Assembly: GCA_029882975.1 (NCBI GenBank)
Contig: JAOUJW010000001.1
Location: 1 to 64,000, forward strand
DNA length: 64,000 nucleotides
Direction: 5' to 3'
Source of the DNA: Gammaproteobacteria bacterium
GTDB lineage: Bacteria; Pseudomonadota; Gammaproteobacteria; SZUA-152
Below are positions 17,688 to 25,354 of this stretch, one piece after another; positions within the stretch are counted from its first letter, which is position 1; every line of letters begins with the position of its first letter. Position numbers and translations under genes: made by a program. The notes below the pieces were generated by a model. That model was not told the origin of the DNA, ran no database searches, and saw only the letters and a list, made by a program, of their open reading frames with translations.

Positions 17688-17822
17688 TTACTTGGAATAG
17701 GTGTCAATACCTTCTTTGTCTTTGTCGTATTTATCGACGAAAAAGCTGTAGATAAATGGAGCGGTGTATACCGTCAGTACCCAAATTAACATTGCAAATG
17801 GGCCATTATCCAAATCAATCAT
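17688..17822 (-). CDS. 44-residue CcoQ-like membrane peptide
   Basis: The ATG at 17822 follows GGAGAAC, and the frame runs 44 codons to TAA. One membrane helix (about residues 9-28) is followed by a charged tail (VDKYDKDKEGIDTYSK). Size, topology and position (the last gene of the oxidase operon, 27 bases after the subunit gene at 17850 and just before the terminator) match CcoQ-type small subunits of cbb3 oxidases, although there is no strong sequence signature. It is short enough to be missed by automatic annotation. Confidence 0.6.
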   Translation of the reverse strand: MIDLDNGPFAMLIWVLTVYTAPFIYSFFVDKYDKDKEGIDTYSK

Positions 17823-17849
17823 AATAGTTCTCCTCTGATTTGCTCTGTT

Positions 17850-18479
17850 TTAGTGGGACTTGCTATGGTCCGGTACGTAACTGTAGTTAGGCAACCGCTT
17901 AACCGTAATCATTACACTCACACAGAAAATAATGATAAAGAAGATATCAATGGTGTAACCCTTATCCCACCAGGGCTGCACACGTTCACGAGTTCCATCC
18001 TCGCGCCAGTTACCTTCAAAGTTAGCCAGCACCAGGCGGTTACCCAGAACTGTGTACTCTTCCAAATGAGCCTTTTTATTTTGCAGCTCAATGATAGCAT
18101 CTTTGATCAGACGTAAATCATCCATATCGATAGGATGACGGTCCAACAAAGGAACCCACTTAGAACCTTCCGCTCTGGCTTTATTGACCATATGCTCCAT
18201 TTTTTTAGCATCGTCTTTAATCGCCATCACTTCAGCGGAATCCATCCATTTAACGTAATCCGCATAAATCGCAGCGCTGGGGCGTTGGCCCCACAAAGGT
18301 GCTGTAATTAAGAATGCAGTTACGATGGTCAGAATCAACAAACCCACCACAGGCTGTGGCAAACGGTTATTGTTTTCTGCGATACCACCGAGGCTCTCGC
18401 CTTCCCATGTTTTCTTTGCTTCTTCGTTCTGGTCGTCAGTTGTCATACTGAACAAAGGATTATCAAACTTCCACGCCAT
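17850..18479 (-). CDS. Haem-free two-helix oxidase-operon subunit (CcoP-like membrane part)
   Basis: 209 residues, AAGGGAG before the ATG. An N-terminal cytoplasmic segment leads into GIAENNNRLPQPVVG, which resembles the start of CcoP (GI-E-NN-LP), and then a helix (about 43-62). After LWGQRP comes a periplasmic domain of about 105 residues, then a second helix (about 174-193). CcoP normally carries two haem c domains; here there is no CxxCH at all. The WG-x-RP motif and the helix pair recur in the protein at 9527-9976. It may be a structural subunit that replaces CcoP, or may hold an electron-entry domain of unknown type. Confidence 0.6.
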   Translation of the reverse strand: MAWKFDNPLFSMTTDDQNEEAKKTWEGESLGGIAENNNRLPQPVVGLLILTIVTAFLITAPLWGQRPSAAIYADYVKWMDSAEVMAIKDDAKKMEHMVNKARAEGSKWVPLLDRHPIDMDDLRLIKDAIIELQNKKAHLEEYTVLGNRLVLANFEGNWREDGTRERVQPWWDKGYTIDIFFIIIFCVSVMITVKRLPNYSYVPDHSKSH

Positions 18480-18491
18480 GTCTCAGCTCCC

Positions 18492-19442
18492 TTATTTCAG
18501 GTTAAGTACAAAATCGATTAAAGCACGAGCTTCACTATCAGCTGCCGGTACCGGCACCTCAGGTGGATAAACTCGCTCGTTGGATACGTATTTGTTGTAT
18601 TCAGTACGCCAGCCATCGAAATCGATCGTGTTACCTTTCGCGTCCTTCTCACCCCAGAGGTAATCATAGCGAGGCATGATTGAATGGGGTTGAACCAGAC
18701 GAGGATTGAAGAAATGCATAATCATCCACTCTCTGGAAGAGTTACGCGAGCCCACGTGAGTCAAGTCAGGCGCTTTTCGGTCAGATCCAAATGCAGTGGG
18801 TGATTCACCATTAAAGTCACCGAGCATTGGAGGTGCACCAAAATACTGCCAGTCTTGGGTTTGCTCAGGCAGCAATGTGTGACACCACCAGCAACCTTCG
18901 CGAACAAACATGATTTTGCCTTTACCTACCAACATGGTGTTTTCTTCGGTCGCCACTTTCATGGTAGCTTCCGGAGACCAACCGCGGGTAGCCGTGGCAT
19001 TCTCAATGTAAGGAACAGCCTCACCATCACGGTCTTCTGTGCGAATAACAAATACCGCACCTTTGGTGTCGTCAGCCGCCAGGATTTTACCCTTGTTTAC
19101 ACTCAGATCCTGGGGTTTGGCACCCAATATAATGGGGTGACGAATACCGTTAGGGAACGGAGCGTTCGCTGGATAAACAAATGCACGTGTTGGCTCTATA
19201 GGAGCACCGGTTTTCGGGTCTTCTGAAATATGAACCGTAGCAGGCTTGGCTACACCCGTCATAAAGGGGTCTTCATAAGAGAAGCCACCCATTCGACCGA
19301 AGGCCAACTGTCGATCCAAACCAACTTCCGTTACCGATACATTCCTGATGTCAGTCGCCGGCATATACAGCGTAATGAACATCGAGGACCCGAAGGCGAG
19401 ACCAAACATTCTCGCCCCGATTGTATATTCTCTAAATGCCAT
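18492..19442 (-). CDS. CcoO-like mono-haem cytochrome c subunit
   Basis: 316 residues, with GGGAGG before the ATG. A short N-terminal helix (about 10-28) is followed by about 125 residues rich in turns, which lie between the helix and the haem domain and are not usual in CcoO. The cytochrome domain begins at GKIMFVREGCWWCH (about 181-194), close to the CcoO pattern VREGCYNCH. Further CcoO-like features are APDLTHVGSRNSSREW, FFNPRLVQPHSIMPRY (probable Met ligand), and a C-terminal helix. It should take electrons to the catalytic subunit from the periplasm. It lies 31 bases downstream of that gene. Confidence 0.8.
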   Translation of the reverse strand: MAFREYTIGARMFGLAFGSSMFITLYMPATDIRNVSVTEVGLDRQLAFGRMGGFSYEDPFMTGVAKPATVHISEDPKTGAPIEPTRAFVYPANAPFPNGIRHPIILGAKPQDLSVNKGKILAADDTKGAVFVIRTEDRDGEAVPYIENATATRGWSPEATMKVATEENTMLVGKGKIMFVREGCWWCHTLLPEQTQDWQYFGAPPMLGDFNGESPTAFGSDRKAPDLTHVGSRNSSREWMIMHFFNPRLVQPHSIMPRYDYLWGEKDAKGNTIDFDGWRTEYNKYVSNERVYPPEVPVPAADSEARALIDFVLNLK

Positions 19443-19473
19443 GGATTATTTCCTCCCAATACTTTTCTAATTA

Positions 19474-20880
19474 TTAGCGTTCGTAAGCAAGTTCGTGCGG
19501 CAAACGTCCGGCAGGAATCAGAGTTCCTTCACGCATCGTTTTCCACATGTTAACCAGCCATACGCAGTTACCGAGGAATACCATGGTGCCACCCACCCAG
19601 CGTGCAATCATGTATGGGTGTTCAGCGATAACAACGTCAATGTAAGGCACTTCGTAGATCTTCCCTGCACCTTGAATCAACCCGGCAATGGTCATGGATA
19701 CCCAGTAAGTGGAGAATCCGATCAGCAACATCCAGAAGTGGAAGTTAGCCAGAGCCAGAGAGTACAGTTTTCTGCGCAGCAATGTTTGCAGACCGTAGTA
19801 GACAGCAGCCGCTTCCAGGAATGTTGAGAACCCCAACAAAGCCAAGTGAGCATGAGCCACGATCCAACCGGTTCCGTGGATGTACCAGTTAATGGCACGA
19901 GTTTGCTGGAAACCGCCTTGCATGTTCAACGGAATGGCGAGCAATACACCGGTGATGGTGAATTTGATCTCGATATTCTCAACGAACATTTTCCACTTGC
20001 CAGACATGGTCAACAGCAAGTTGGATACGAAAGCGATAGCAGGTACCAGAATCAATACACCCTCTACAGAGGCGAAAGATTTCAACCACTCTGGCAGCGG
20101 AGCAGACATCAAGTGATGTGCAGCCGGTGTAGAGTAGAACACGACAACTGACCAGAAGTGCAAGTGGCCAATGCGGTGAGAGTACAAAGGATTACCAGTT
20201 ACTTTAGGTACGATGTAGTAAGAGATCGCAGCCGCAACCGGAGTAATCCACAAGCCCAATACGTTATGAGCAAACCACCAGGTTAGATAGGCTTCGGTCA
20301 AACCGGTCAACTGGAAAAATTCAGGTGAATTACCCACGGTGAATACAATGATTACCATGAAAGTAGCAGCACCGAAGAACCAGTTGGTGGTGTAGATACC
20401 TTGGGTACGGCGGGTTTTGATAGTCATCCACACGTTGATACCCAGAGGCAGCAGAATACCGAAAATGATAGCCAGATCGATAGGCCAGATCATGTCAGAG
20501 TATTCACGACCGGAGCTAATACCGAACCACAACAGGGTCAGGCCCAGAGCCAAACCAATATTCCAGATCAGGCAGTTCCATACACCCAGTTTTTCAGACC
20601 ATAGTTTGGTGTTACCCAACGCAGGTGTGATGTACATCATTGCCATAGCGAAAGCCATGGAGATCCAGCCTAAAATTACAGCCAGTACATGCACCTGACG
20701 CATGTGTCCGAAAGAAAGCATTTCGATACCGGTAACGAAGTCCGGAAATGCCAGTTTAGCAGCATTGAAGGAACCCAGACCGGTGCCCACAATAAACCAC
20801 AATATTGAAGAAAAACCGAAGAATATCGCAGCAGAACCTGCTGGGATGTCTTCTTCTTTTTTAAATAAATACTTAACCAT
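19474..20880 (-). CDS. Divergent cbb3-like haem-copper oxidase catalytic subunit
   Basis: 468 residues, about 12 membrane helices, GGAGGGG before the ATG. Ligand motifs: RQVHVLAVILGW (low-spin haem His, helix 2), WWFAHNVLGLWITP (CuB His, helix 6), YSTPAAHH (two CuB His, helix 7) and HGTGWIVAHAHLALLG (helix 10 His pair). A Tyr sits six residues before the helix-7 His pair, as in cbb3 oxidases, which favours oxygen reduction. Aligned by eye, the conserved helix-9 Glu of cbb3 (FEGP) reads MQGG here, so Gln replaces Glu. The HGT stretch also resembles NorB. NO reduction cannot be excluded, but the Tyr argues against it. Confidence 0.82.
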   Translation of the reverse strand: MVKYLFKKEEDIPAGSAAIFFGFSSILWFIVGTGLGSFNAAKLAFPDFVTGIEMLSFGHMRQVHVLAVILGWISMAFAMAMMYITPALGNTKLWSEKLGVWNCLIWNIGLALGLTLLWFGISSGREYSDMIWPIDLAIIFGILLPLGINVWMTIKTRRTQGIYTTNWFFGAATFMVIIVFTVGNSPEFFQLTGLTEAYLTWWFAHNVLGLWITPVAAAISYYIVPKVTGNPLYSHRIGHLHFWSVVVFYSTPAAHHLMSAPLPEWLKSFASVEGVLILVPAIAFVSNLLLTMSGKWKMFVENIEIKFTITGVLLAIPLNMQGGFQQTRAINWYIHGTGWIVAHAHLALLGFSTFLEAAAVYYGLQTLLRRKLYSLALANFHFWMLLIGFSTYWVSMTIAGLIQGAGKIYEVPYIDVVIAEHPYMIARWVGGTMVFLGNCVWLVNMWKTMREGTLIPAGRLPHELAYER

Positions 20881-20915
20881 TTTTAATCACCCCTCCCCAA
20901 AAATATTCTTCGCGA

Positions 20916-21020
20916 TCATATCTGATTCTTTAAACTGTCACGCGGCATCAATAAATACCAACCAAACCACATGCTGGAAAACGCCAGCGCTATGCAAAAG
21001 ATAGATGCAAACATTGCCAT
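20916..21020 (-). CDS. 34-residue membrane peptide
   Basis: The ATG at 21020 is preceded by AAGGGGATT and the frame ends at TGA 20916-20918. One hydrophobic helix (about residues 3-25, ending with WFGWYLLMP) is followed by a short polar tail. It lies 35 bases before the catalytic-subunit gene, in the same direction. Its place resembles that of tiny subunits such as CcoM/CcoQ/CydX. No sequence family recognised. Too short for usual gene finders. Confidence 0.6.
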   Translation of the reverse strand: MAMFASIFCIALAFSSMWFGWYLLMPRDSLKNQI

Positions 21021-21079
21021 GGTTACAATCCCCTTTATTTAATTAATTAAAATGATTATTTCCGTTTAGCAAAATCAGC

Positions 21080-21337
21080 TTATGCTTTTGCTTCCAGTTG
21101 ATTATGACGATTCACAGCGATGTGTAATGTCAGATAGAACGCCAGGCCGAAAATGATCATGGCCCAATCAACAAAGCCCGTGAAGGTAGTAGGATCATAG
21201 GCGGTACCGAACCAGCCACCCCAGTCATCGAATTTTCCTCGGCCCAAAAAGCACATCAACGCAGCTCCGAATACGCTGCCGTTGCCCATACCGGTGACCA
21301 CGCCTGATATAAAACATAGTATAAATGGATTTCTCAT
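21080..21337 (-). CDS. Small two-helix membrane protein, first gene of the oxidase operon
   Basis: 85 residues from the ATG at 21337, which has GAGGAGG upstream; a TTG two codons earlier lacks such support. Two hydrophobic helices (about 4-28 and 55-75) flank a loop with GRGKFDDWGGWFGTAYDP, rich in Gly, Trp and acidic residues. I do not recognise the family. It begins the run 21337 -> 17688 that contains the catalytic, CcoO-like and haem-free subunits, so it is likely another structural or assembly component. Confidence 0.6.
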   Translation of the reverse strand: MRNPFILCFISGVVTGMGNGSVFGAALMCFLGRGKFDDWGGWFGTAYDPTTFTGFVDWAMIIFGLAFYLTLHIAVNRHNQLEAKA

Positions 21338-21765
21338 CCCCAAAACCTCCTCACTTTGCCTATATTCTAATTTTATTTAGTTGAAACGTTTCGTTTTTTA
21401 AGGGGCCGATAATGGAAAGCGCTTAGATCCATTCCAAAGACGGTCCAGTTCCCCAACTACACCAAACTTACCCTTATTATTCGCTTAAGGTTTTAATGGC
21501 ACGAAATCGTGTCACATGTGGTACATCAGGTCAAGCATTTTTGCCCGACTTATTGACCACCCTGTTAATACCCAGTTTGTCACTGCGATTATATTGGCTA
21601 TTTCCTAACCTGCCACATTAAGTGTCTGTTTTATATTCTGCAATACAGCGATATAATGCATTTCTTTATTTACAATACTGTTGCAATTTACTGCGTGTCT
21701 ACGCTTGACCCGAACCCGACCACACGTTAGGTGTTCCACGCTCTCTTGATATTGAGACCTAGACT
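21338..21765. other. Divergent intergenic region upstream of the oxidase operon
   Basis: 428 bases with no credible gene, expected to hold promoters for both directions. Palindromes seen: GAAACGTTTC (21383-21392) about 45 bases from the operon start, and CACGAAATCGTG around 21500. A TATAAT occurs on the + strand at 21652-21657, without a convincing -35. I found no FNR/Anr-type TTGAT-N4-ATCAA site. Confidence 0.4.
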
Positions 21766-21969
21766 ATGTCCGGTAAAGAAATCGTTATTTTATTAATCGT
21801 TGGATTCAGCTCCCTGTTTATTTTGGGCTATTCCGTTCACATGTTTATCGGCGGACTGGTGGCCCCGGAAACCGAAAAATGGGCCATTATTATCGCCTGC
21901 AGTATTGGCGCTGTGGTATTAGCCTTTCTAGGCGCTGACATCGTCAAACAGCGTCGCAAGAGCTCGTGA
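21766..21969 (+). CDS. Small two-helix membrane protein, opposite strand
   Basis: 67 residues. Two hydrophobic helices (about 5-30 and 38-58), joined by a turn containing APETEKW, and a basic end (KQRRKSS) that should face the cytoplasm. It is the only + strand gene within the 9-25 kb region and is divergent from the oxidase operon. I do not recognise it. The ribosome-binding site is weak. Confidence 0.5.
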   Translation: MSGKEIVILLIVGFSSLFILGYSVHMFIGGLVAPETEKWAIIIACSIGAVVLAFLGADIVKQRRKSS

Positions 21970-21998
21970 CAGCACTCCTGCCGTAAACCACGCAAAGA

Positions 21999-22451
21999 TC
22001 AGGCAAACACCTTAAGCTGGCCACCGATTTTGTTGAACTCGTTCTGATCGACAAACTGGCCCTTGTGAAACACGAATTGTTTTTTCACGCCCGACAAATC
22101 CAGACCGGTTAAACCAAACGACTTGCCGGCATAATCGGAAAAATAACGCACATTTTTTACCAGCTCGATTTTCTGGTGGTTGCGCAATTCCAGAACCACC
22201 CGTTGTTTGGAGATTTCCACAGCCTTAGGCGTGCCGGGAAGCAGTAACAAACGCCCCATAATACGATTGACCGCCTGGAACAAAAAGAAACAGGACAAAA
22301 ACAACAACAAATAAGTGAGGTTCTGATTTCCGCTATACCACATAATGGAAGCCCCAATACCCAAACCCCCTACGGTAGGTACGTACATCAAAAGATCCCA
22401 CACCATACCCTTCTTGTCAGGAACAAGATTATACCGTTCAAACTTCGCCAT
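21999..22451 (-). CDS. Membrane protein with two N-terminal helices
   Basis: 150 residues. Two helices (about 19-38 and 45-63) precede a C-terminal domain of about 75 residues with beta-strand character (AVEISKQRVVLELRN, FGLTGLDLSG). The layout is like PH-domain-type membrane proteins that keep a small cytoplasmic barrel, but I cannot make the assignment firm. The ATG follows immediately after the stop of the thioredoxin-like gene (TAAATG), with GGAGG inside the end of that gene, so the two are coupled. Confidence 0.55.
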   Translation of the reverse strand: MAKFERYNLVPDKKGMVWDLLMYVPTVGGLGIGASIMWYSGNQNLTYLLLFLSCFFLFQAVNRIMGRLLLLPGTPKAVEISKQRVVLELRNHQKIELVKNVRYFSDYAGKSFGLTGLDLSGVKKQFVFHKGQFVDQNEFNKIGGQLKVFA

Positions 22452-22988
22452 TTAACCGGCCTCCGCTACTTTCTCTAAATCCTGCTTGGAAGCATTGGCT
22501 GCCTGCATGGTACGTAAAATCAAATCCAACTCGCCATACAGCATTCGCCCAGCCTGCTTAAAGCGCACTACTTGATTCGCGTCAATAATATAAGTCCAGG
22601 GGTCGCCGATAACCCCAAAAGCCTTAAACGCCTGCGGATTTTGGTACTGATCCATATGCAAAAAGATCACATCATCTTCATATTTAACCAGTAGGGCCTT
22701 GAGCATTTGCAACTGCTTGTCGCAGACCGTGCAATGGCCGGGGGTAGCAAATTCTAAAACGATAGTCTTGCCTGAATTTAACGCCACATCCAGTGACAAT
22801 TGATACATCCGCTTATCCGGGTAACGGTACGTGGTAATACGGCTGAAATCACCCCCTACATCAGCCAGAGTTTTTGTTGGCAGACTGGGCGCTTTCATGC
22901 CGATTTTCAGGGAACTGTCATCAATGGAACAACCCACCATAGCACTTAGGAATAGCAGACTCAGTACAAGCTTGGGTAGCACGTTCAT
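22452..22988 (-). CDS. Thioredoxin-like lipoprotein (TlpA/SCO-type)
   Basis: 178 residues from the ATG at 22988, chosen because GGAG stands before it and it overlaps the previous stop (ATGA). The signal peptide ends in a lipobox (AMVGC). The thioredoxin-like domain carries CTVC in FATPGHCTVCDKQ, with a cis-Pro-like DPWTYIID strand later and a C-terminal helix. Periplasmic thioredoxin-like lipoproteins reduce or deliver metal to cytochromes and oxidases; SCO and TlpA act in copper-site assembly. It lacks the extra His expected in SCO near the C-terminus as far as I can tell, so TlpA-type is preferred. Confidence 0.7.
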   Translation of the reverse strand: MNVLPKLVLSLLFLSAMVGCSIDDSSLKIGMKAPSLPTKTLADVGGDFSRITTYRYPDKRMYQLSLDVALNSGKTIVLEFATPGHCTVCDKQLQMLKALLVKYEDDVIFLHMDQYQNPQAFKAFGVIGDPWTYIIDANQVVRFKQAGRMLYGELDLILRTMQAANASKQDLEKVAEAG

Positions 22989-23506
22989 AATACTTTTCTC
23001 CATCCGGCACAGGTTTTAAACAGATTGTACGCCCAAATGAAGTTCGCTGTTAATACCAGAGTCCCAAATATTCCCATGGTTGCCAATAAGGGTTTCACCA
23101 TGGCCTCAACCTGCTCCATTGTGTGGGTTTCACCGGCTATACCTCCGGTCACCCCGGCGGTGGTAAAAAATACGACCATACCGATTAACCCAAAATTGTG
23201 TACCCAAAAATGCCATTTAACTAGAGCCATGCTGTAAATTGGTTTGCGCACTAAGCGCGGAATCACATAGTAAACAGCACCAAAAATCGCCATTTCCACC
23301 CAACCTAAAAGGTTAATATGAGTATGGGCACGAACAATCAGATTACCGTGGACTCGATGATCCACAAAATACCTTAACTCGGAGATACCGCCCATCAGGG
23401 CACCCCAGGTAAATCCAATCAAGCTATAGATGATGCAGGCGTAGATAAACCAAAGTGTATACTTGGTGTATTCCGGATCATCCCACCCGTGTTTTTCGGT
23501 AGACAC
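22985..23506 (-). CDS. Small haem-copper-oxidase subunit-I-like membrane protein (second copy)
   Basis: 173 residues, GTG start with AGGAGG eleven bases upstream and directly following the stop of the cytochrome gene. Four hydrophobic helices. RAHTHINLLGWVEMAIFG (about residues 58-75), then YYVIPRLVRKPIYS and a WHFWVHNFG segment, correspond to helices 2-3 of cbb3/NorB catalytic subunits. No CuB-site histidines. It is a paralogue of the protein at 554-1063. A haem-b-binding partner of the anchored cytochrome encoded just upstream is a reasonable inference. Confidence 0.68.
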   Translation of the reverse strand: MSTEKHGWDDPEYTKYTLWFIYACIIYSLIGFTWGALMGGISELRYFVDHRVHGNLIVRAHTHINLLGWVEMAIFGAVYYVIPRLVRKPIYSMALVKWHFWVHNFGLIGMVVFFTTAGVTGGIAGETHTMEQVEAMVKPLLATMGIFGTLVLTANFIWAYNLFKTCAGWRKVL

Positions 23507-24091
23507 TTATTTATCCTCCTTCGGCGGTATGTTTTTCTCGCGCACATCCTCGTACTTATTTTTCCATTCTTTTGGAGCCCAGGTTTTGACCATATCATCA
23601 ATAAACTCAGATCGCCCTTCCGGCGGCATGGCAGCTGAGGAAGACCCCTGCTCTGCTTTCAACTCGGAAATAAACCGAGCTATGGCCTGTAACTGTTCAT
23701 CCGGCATTTTGGCTACATAAGCCCCTTCTTTGGGTGACGGCCCATGATCGAAAGTTTTAGCCCCATAAGTGTTTTCCGGATCTTTTAGAAAACGATAAAG
23801 CCAATCATAGGTGCGTACCGACCCTACCCCGTCCAGAGACAAACCCATATTGGTGCCATTTCTCAACGCGCGATGGCAAGAGGTACAGCGTGCGTGGCGA
23901 AACAGCTCAGAACCCTTGGCACCCTGCTCAGAAAAATCAAAACTGGTCTTGGTTTCAAACATGGGCTTATTGGAACTTAAGCGATAAGTTTCCAAAACCA
24001 CATAGGCTATTGTGGCGACAACAATAAATACGGCCACAATGCTTAATAATACTTTTTCACCGGTTTTTAACGGCTGCTTTTTTGTACTCAT
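23507..24091 (-). CDS. Membrane-anchored mono-haem cytochrome c (second copy)
   Basis: 194 residues. A basic N-terminus and a helix (about 12-35) act as anchor. The haem motif CTSCH (about 69-73) is followed by LDGVGSVRTYDWLYRFL and a probable Met ligand in AKMPDEQ. A hydrophilic, charged C-terminal extension of about 50 residues is absent from the otherwise matching cytochrome at 16382-16870. It is the first gene of a run of four (cytochrome, small subunit-I-like, thioredoxin-like, two-helix protein), coupled by overlaps. Confidence 0.8.
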   Translation of the reverse strand: MSTKKQPLKTGEKVLLSIVAVFIVVATIAYVVLETYRLSSNKPMFETKTSFDFSEQGAKGSELFRHARCTSCHRALRNGTNMGLSLDGVGSVRTYDWLYRFLKDPENTYGAKTFDHGPSPKEGAYVAKMPDEQLQAIARFISELKAEQGSSSAAMPPEGRSEFIDDMVKTWAPKEWKNKYEDVREKNIPPKEDK

Positions 24092-24176
24092 AACTTCACA
24101 TCACACCAAGCTGAATACTGCAATCTCCCGCTCTTGTTATGTGTAGATGGCGGATTTTTTGCAGTAGGTACTGACT

Positions 24177-24206
24177 AAAAAAGGGCGGGAAAACCCGCCC
24201 TTTTTT
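24177..24206 (-). terminator. Rho-independent terminator of the cytochrome c4-like gene
   Basis: A perfect 7-bp GC stem (GGGCGGG/CCCGCCC) with an AAAA loop is flanked by six A and six T residues, so it can act in either direction. On the - strand it follows the c4-like gene by 18 bases and separates it from the next run of genes. Confidence 0.9.
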
Positions 24207-24224
24207 AACTGTAGACACTAAAGA

Positions 24225-24965
24225 TTAGTACTGATCCGGAATCCGGCTGTTGCCCACCGTGGTGTTCTCAGCGGAAGTCAGGAACGTAGCAACATTATAG
24301 ATGTCTTCATCAGTCATTTTGCTGGCTACTTTTCTCATTTGAGCCATGGGATCGTTAGCACGGCTACCATCACGCCATTTTTTCAGCTGATTGACCATGT
24401 AAACGTATTTCTGTCCGCCCAGCATGGGATATACAGGAAATGCGCCGCGGCCATTGTATCCGTGACAGGAATGACAAGCCGGGATGCCGCGCTCCGGAGC
24501 TCCGTGTTGCGCCAGACCTTTACCCAAATAGCGCACACCGACAGGAACGCTGCCCAGGTTCTTTACGGCAGCCATATCAGAACCAGCAATGGGTTGCTTC
24601 ATGCTGGCTGCAAAGGCAGAAACATCACGACGCTCTTGAGAAGTCAAACCCTTGGCATTGGTATTCATGATGAACATGGTTTTGTCTTCGCGCTTATCAG
24701 TAGCGAAATCTTCCAATTGTTTTACCAGGAAGTTATAACCCTGACCCGCCAGACGTGGCGTACCCATATTGTCGTCACCCAGGCCTTCGTTGCCGTGACA
24801 GCCAGTGCAAGCCGGTACAGTATCGCCTTTACCGTTCATGAATATCTTTTTACCATTTTCCAAGTCGCCCAGATCACTGTAGCTCACACTGCCACTAGCG
24901 AGTACTGATGCAGATGACACCATGGTTATCACTGCTAACGCGACTCTTATTTTTGTACGTTGCAT
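24225..24965 (-). CDS. Di-haem cytochrome c4-like protein
   Basis: 246 residues from the ATG at 24965, preceded by GGGAGGG. The signal peptide is cleaved near VLASGS (about residue 24). Two cytochrome domains follow, each with one haem: CTGCHGNEGLGDD with later GxPRLAGQ (about 52-75), and CHSCHGYNGRG with MLGGQK (about 164-185). Met ligands lie in the QR/KMT-type C-terminal helices. Di-haem c4 proteins are periplasmic electron carriers that feed terminal oxidases, which fits the neighbourhood. It is flanked by a terminator and a tiny peptide gene. Confidence 0.88.
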   Translation of the reverse strand: MQRTKIRVALAVITMVSSASVLASGSVSYSDLGDLENGKKIFMNGKGDTVPACTGCHGNEGLGDDNMGTPRLAGQGYNFLVKQLEDFATDKREDKTMFIMNTNAKGLTSQERRDVSAFAASMKQPIAGSDMAAVKNLGSVPVGVRYLGKGLAQHGAPERGIPACHSCHGYNGRGAFPVYPMLGGQKYVYMVNQLKKWRDGSRANDPMAQMRKVASKMTDEDIYNVATFLTSAENTTVGNSRIPDQY

Positions 24966-25150
24966 AAAACACACCCTCCCGTATTATAAATTCTATTCCG
25001 GCCAACTGGATTCGTTTACGTGTTTATTACCCAGATGTACCTCTCCCCGATAACTTAACACCTTATTTCACTACTCTAATACACGTCTCTCATAGCTTCT
25101 CATGATTCTCACTCTTCCAGCATCCAGGCACCTCGCCCTTTGAACAACAA

Positions 25151-25216
25151 ATAACCAGAACAACAAACAACCAGAGCACGCCGGCAATTGCCGGAACTAT
25201 TCTCCAGTCTGGTTAT
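25151..25216. repeat. Nested inverted repeats downstream of a 30-residue peptide gene
   Basis: An outer pair, ATAACCAGA (25151-25159) and TCTGGTTAT (25208-25216), encloses a 14-bp palindrome CCGGCAATTGCCGG (25181-25194). It stands between the c4-like gene and the 30-residue peptide gene. There is no T-run, so a standard terminator is unlikely. It could form an RNA structure at the end of the peptide transcript, or a protein-binding site. Confidence 0.5.
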
Positions 25217-25261
25217 GCATGATACTCACAGAATCGGGGACAGCGATGCTACGAGAATTCT

Positions 25262-25354
25262 TTAGGAATTCTTTTTGAGCATGAAAGCTGCTACACCAAA
25301 CGCGACTATGGATACTACTAAGTAAACGACGCCTATCTCACCTGTTGTTAACAC
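25262..25354 (-). CDS. 30-residue membrane peptide
   Basis: GTG start at 25354 with a strong GGAGGAG nine bases upstream; the frame ends at TAA 25262-25264. The product is one helix (about residues 6-25, EIGVVYLVVSIVAFGVAAF), followed by a basic tail MLKKNS. Its length, helix and strong ribosome site argue for a real small membrane protein, such as an oxidase or cytochrome-associated peptide. It is 297 bases upstream of the c4-like gene, in the same direction. Confidence 0.5.
   Translation of the reverse strand: MLTTGEIGVVYLVVSIVAFGVAAFMLKKNS

Noticed and set aside
19474-20880. Calling the catalytic subunit a nitric oxide reductase because of the nearby NirV-like protein and the HGT stretch near helix 10.
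   Set aside because: The Tyr before the helix-7 His pair is retained, as in oxygen-reducing cbb3 enzymes, and the NorB-type Glu pattern is not seen. The possibility is noted but not adopted.
21338-21765. FNR/Anr site controlling the oxidase operon.
   Set aside because: No TTGAT-N4-ATCAA or close variant was found; only unrelated palindromes.
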